This document shows positions 41,952 through 43,802 of a DNA stretch of 43,802 nucleotides, piece after piece; the stretch's first letter is position 1; each line of letters opens with the position of its first letter. Made by a program: the position numbers and the translations under genes. Origin of the DNA: Acinetobacter sp. UBA801 (GTDB lineage Bacteria; Pseudomonadota; Gammaproteobacteria; Pseudomonadales; Moraxellaceae); NCBI GenBank assembly GCA_002296655.1, contig DBIN01000042.1, forward strand, positions 1 to 43,802, written 5' to 3'. The notes under the pieces are model-generated. The model was not told the DNA's origin. It searched no databases and saw only the letters and a program-made list of their open reading frames with translations.

Positions 41952-43179
41952 AAGGAACCTGTTTATTGTTTGATTGAGGTGAAATATACCATTTTGATTG
42001 ATCACGTTTGGCTTTGAGCATCGCGCGATCGACATCGGCAATTAAATTTTCAGGAGTTTTGGCATATTCAATCAAGGCTACGCCAATACTGACATTTAGG
42101 GAAACTTGTTGTTGTTCATACCTAAATGTAGAGGCATAACATCCATGAATCTTTTCACAATAATCCTCTAATTCTGTAGTGGAATATGAGCCAGTTAAGA
42201 TCACTGCAAATTCATCTCCACCTAAACGCGCAACAAACGCATGTGAGGGCAAAAGCTGAATCAGACAGTGTGATGAATCACGTAAAATATTATCGCCAGT
42301 CAAATGTCCAAATTGATTATTGATTTGATTAAAATTATTAATATCTAAAAAAAATACTGCAGCTTTAGCGGAAGGCTGGGTGAACAGTTTAAACAGTGTT
42401 TCATAAAAATAATTACGATTTGGTAACTGCGTCAAGTTGTCATATTGCGACTGAAATCGCAGTTTATGATTTTCAAACAATAAATTTTTATGGGATTGTT
42501 CAATCTCATTGAGTAAGGCATTAAAAGCACAACTCAGTTGATGAAGTTCTTGAATATCTGAACTCGAAACGCGCAGTTTGTAATTCTTGTTTGCGCTGAT
42601 CTCACGTGCTGAGCTGACAATGGAAGTTAAAGATTGCATGAGATATTGATAAATTGAGTTGATTGACCAAAACACAGCAATTAAAAGCAAAATAAAACTA
42701 AAAATTAATCCTAAAATGATTTTATAAAAGAAACTGACCAAGTCACTAGAGTTTCCATACACTATCAATTTGCCATAGTTTTGCTGATCATGGTGAATAC
42801 TCAGCCGAACAGGATGATTAAAAAACAAATAGTCCAATAGGGCTTGGATTGAGAAATGATCTAAGTCTTGCTGCTCAATAAAAGCTATACGCGTTTGTTT
42901 CGGTGAGAGTACTTCAATCGAACGAATAGAATAACGCTGCGTATGTTCTGAGAGAATATTGTTGAGCGTCATTTGATCGTTAAAAACCACTGCAGGCTGA
43001 ATACGTTCATTTAACGCAGCAGACAAGTTTTTTAGGCTGCTTTTGGCATAAGTATTCATGGTGTAGGTTGAAATCACCAAAAAAATACCAGAGCAAATCG
43101 TAAAAGTTAAAACAAAAATAGTGAGTTGAGAACGGGTGAATAATTGATGTAAGGTAATTGGAGAGTATAACTGCTTCAT
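41944..43179 (-). CDS. yfiN: YfiN/TpbB-type membrane diguanylate cyclase
   Basis: 411 residues. Two transmembrane helices (about 19-38 and 153-172) enclose a periplasmic sensor with the CHASE8-like QPAVVFND, then a HAMP-like linker (about 173-225) and a GGDEF domain with ARLGGDEFAVIL (GGDEF at about 320-324). The RxxD inhibitory motif expected just before GGDEF is not seen (PSHAFVARL). It makes cyclic di-GMP from two GTP. The start overlaps the yfiR stop (ATGA), with GGAG nine bases upstream. YfiR-type proteins repress it from the periplasm. Confidence 0.9.
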   Translation of the reverse strand: MKQLYSPITLHQLFTRSQLTIFVLTFTICSGIFLVISTYTMNTYAKSSLKNLSAALNERIQPAVVFNDQMTLNNILSEHTQRYSIRSIEVLSPKQTRIAFIEQQDLDHFSIQALLDYLFFNHPVRLSIHHDQQNYGKLIVYGNSSDLVSFFYKIILGLIFSFILLLIAVFWSINSIYQYLMQSLTSIVSSAREISANKNYKLRVSSSDIQELHQLSCAFNALLNEIEQSHKNLLFENHKLRFQSQYDNLTQLPNRNYFYETLFKLFTQPSAKAAVFFLDINNFNQINNQFGHLTGDNILRDSSHCLIQLLPSHAFVARLGGDEFAVILTGSYSTTELEDYCEKIHGCYASTFRYEQQQVSLNVSIGVALIEYAKTPENLIADVDRAMLKAKRDQSKWYISPQSNNKQVPYA

Positions 43180-43682
43180 GAGTTAGACTCCGTGGTTTTA
43201 GCAAGCAACAACACACGCGGATCAATATGCACTTTAGACTGGGTTAAGCTTTCCATATTGACTTTAAAGGCATAATTTTGATTTTTCTTATAGATGCAGA
43301 ATGCGCTACCTGTTTCACACTCTAGATTGTTCATACTAATAGATAAAGCAGGAAATTGTACTTGAGTATTTAGAGTATGTTGTTCTTGTACTAAAGAAAG
43401 CGTCGAAAAAATTAAAATTTGGCAGTTGCTCTGTGCAATATTTCTAAGGGAAATAGATTGAATGTCATAGTTGTGATGTGAATGCTTGGCATTTTTAAAT
43501 TGTTGTGCCATCACATTATTGTCTATGATGCAAAGCTTGGGCGTGTCATGTTCCCATTTTGCGTAAGATAAAATAGAAAATGTAGTGTTATAAAGATTTG
43601 ATGTGGGTGCAGCATACAAAAAAGTAGGCGTTAGTATTGCTACAAATGACAGCAAGGTTATTATTTTAAAAATTTGAGTCAT
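43176..43682 (-). CDS. yfiR: YfiR-type periplasmic repressor (DUF4154)
   Basis: 168 residues starting MTQIFKIITLLSFVAILTP, a signal peptide ending near YAAPTS. The mature part has FSILSYAKWEHDTPKLCIID, the second cysteine in SNCQILIFSTL, the pair in LECETGSAFCIYK and the closing VNMESLTQSKVHIDPRVLLLA, all fitting YfiR. Four cysteines match the two disulfides of the known protein. In Pseudomonas it holds YfiN inactive, so losing it raises c-di-GMP. It is the first gene of the yfiRNB operon. The frame extends to 43799, but that part has no signal-peptide features. Confidence 0.88.
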   Translation of the reverse strand: MTQIFKIITLLSFVAILTPTFLYAAPTSNLYNTTFSILSYAKWEHDTPKLCIIDNNVMAQQFKNAKHSHHNYDIQSISLRNIAQSNCQILIFSTLSLVQEQHTLNTQVQFPALSISMNNLECETGSAFCIYKKNQNYAFKVNMESLTQSKVHIDPRVLLLAKTTESNS

Positions 43683-43802
43683 TTCGACACAACACGAATA
43701 AACATAAAAATAGTGTAGCCAAAATTTGAAAATAAGCCTACTGCTAATTTTGAGCAAGAATGATACAGATTTAAAATATTTTGCCGAATAAATAACCATT
43801 TG

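Noticed and set aside
41952-42041. The extension of the yfiB frame upstream of 41951
   Set aside because: It lies inside the diguanylate cyclase gene in another frame. The signal peptide and ribosome-binding site support the ATG at 41951.

Overview
The window looks like a piece of an Acinetobacter chromosome (gamma-proteobacteria, Moraxellaceae). This is inferred from the moderate-to-low GC, the protein sequences of the housekeeping genes, and gene neighbourhoods such as secB-grxC-rhodanese next to rsgA/orn, trpA-accD-folC-SPOR, and yciB beside a trpH-type PHP gene. No similarity search was possible, so the genus is an inference.

Layout. 1-290: end of a ribosomal RNA operon (5S rRNA and terminator). 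387-4000: reverse-strand genes for a dihydrolipoamide-dehydrogenase-like flavoprotein, a large lipoprotein whose signal-peptide region is frameshifted at a six-base homopolymer, and an overlapping three-gene unit (cytosolic DUF442 protein, exported DUF442 protein, 34-residue lipoprotein). 4115-6230: alpha/beta hydrolase, thioredoxin 2, YciA-type thioesterase, then a 265-bp palindrome-rich MITE-like element. 6233-16395: housekeeping genes (hotdog thioesterase, YajQ, rhodanese, MnmC, YciI, YciB, PHP phosphatase, bestrophin-like channel, RadC, CoaBC, SecB, GrxC, membrane rhodanese).

16535-25124: an integrated mobile element of about 8.6 kb between the membrane-rhodanese gene and rsgA. It carries a tyrosine integrase, an unrecognised AT-rich gene, an AlpA-like regulator heading a tightly overlapping run of small genes, a primase/DUF3987 helicase-like replication protein, an iteron-like array of GGCTAA repeats with a perfect 15-bp inverted repeat, a short SSB and a zinc-ribbon protein. 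No capsid, tail, terminase or conjugation gene is visible. This fits a phage-satellite-like or small replicating integrative element. A 12-bp direct repeat brackets it, and a 23-bp tandem-motif repeat lies just inside each end.

25190-40730: chromosome again: rsgA, orn, a PF10118 diiron-type protein divergent from an AraC regulator, trpA-accD-folC-SPOR, 1-Cys peroxiredoxin, secA behind a palindromic leader, a small secreted protein, argJ and nadA. 40808-41355: a tRNA operon (Pro, Arg, His, Pro) with a strong promoter. 41473-43682: a reverse-strand yfiR-yfiN-yfiB (tpbB-type) c-di-GMP signalling operon. Its yfiB-like OmpA lipoprotein gene is split at a ten-base A tract.

Two exported lipoproteins, including yfiB, are therefore out of frame at homopolymers, each restored by one extra base. 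They are either phase-variable loci or homopolymer under-calls in the assembly. Reads would decide which.
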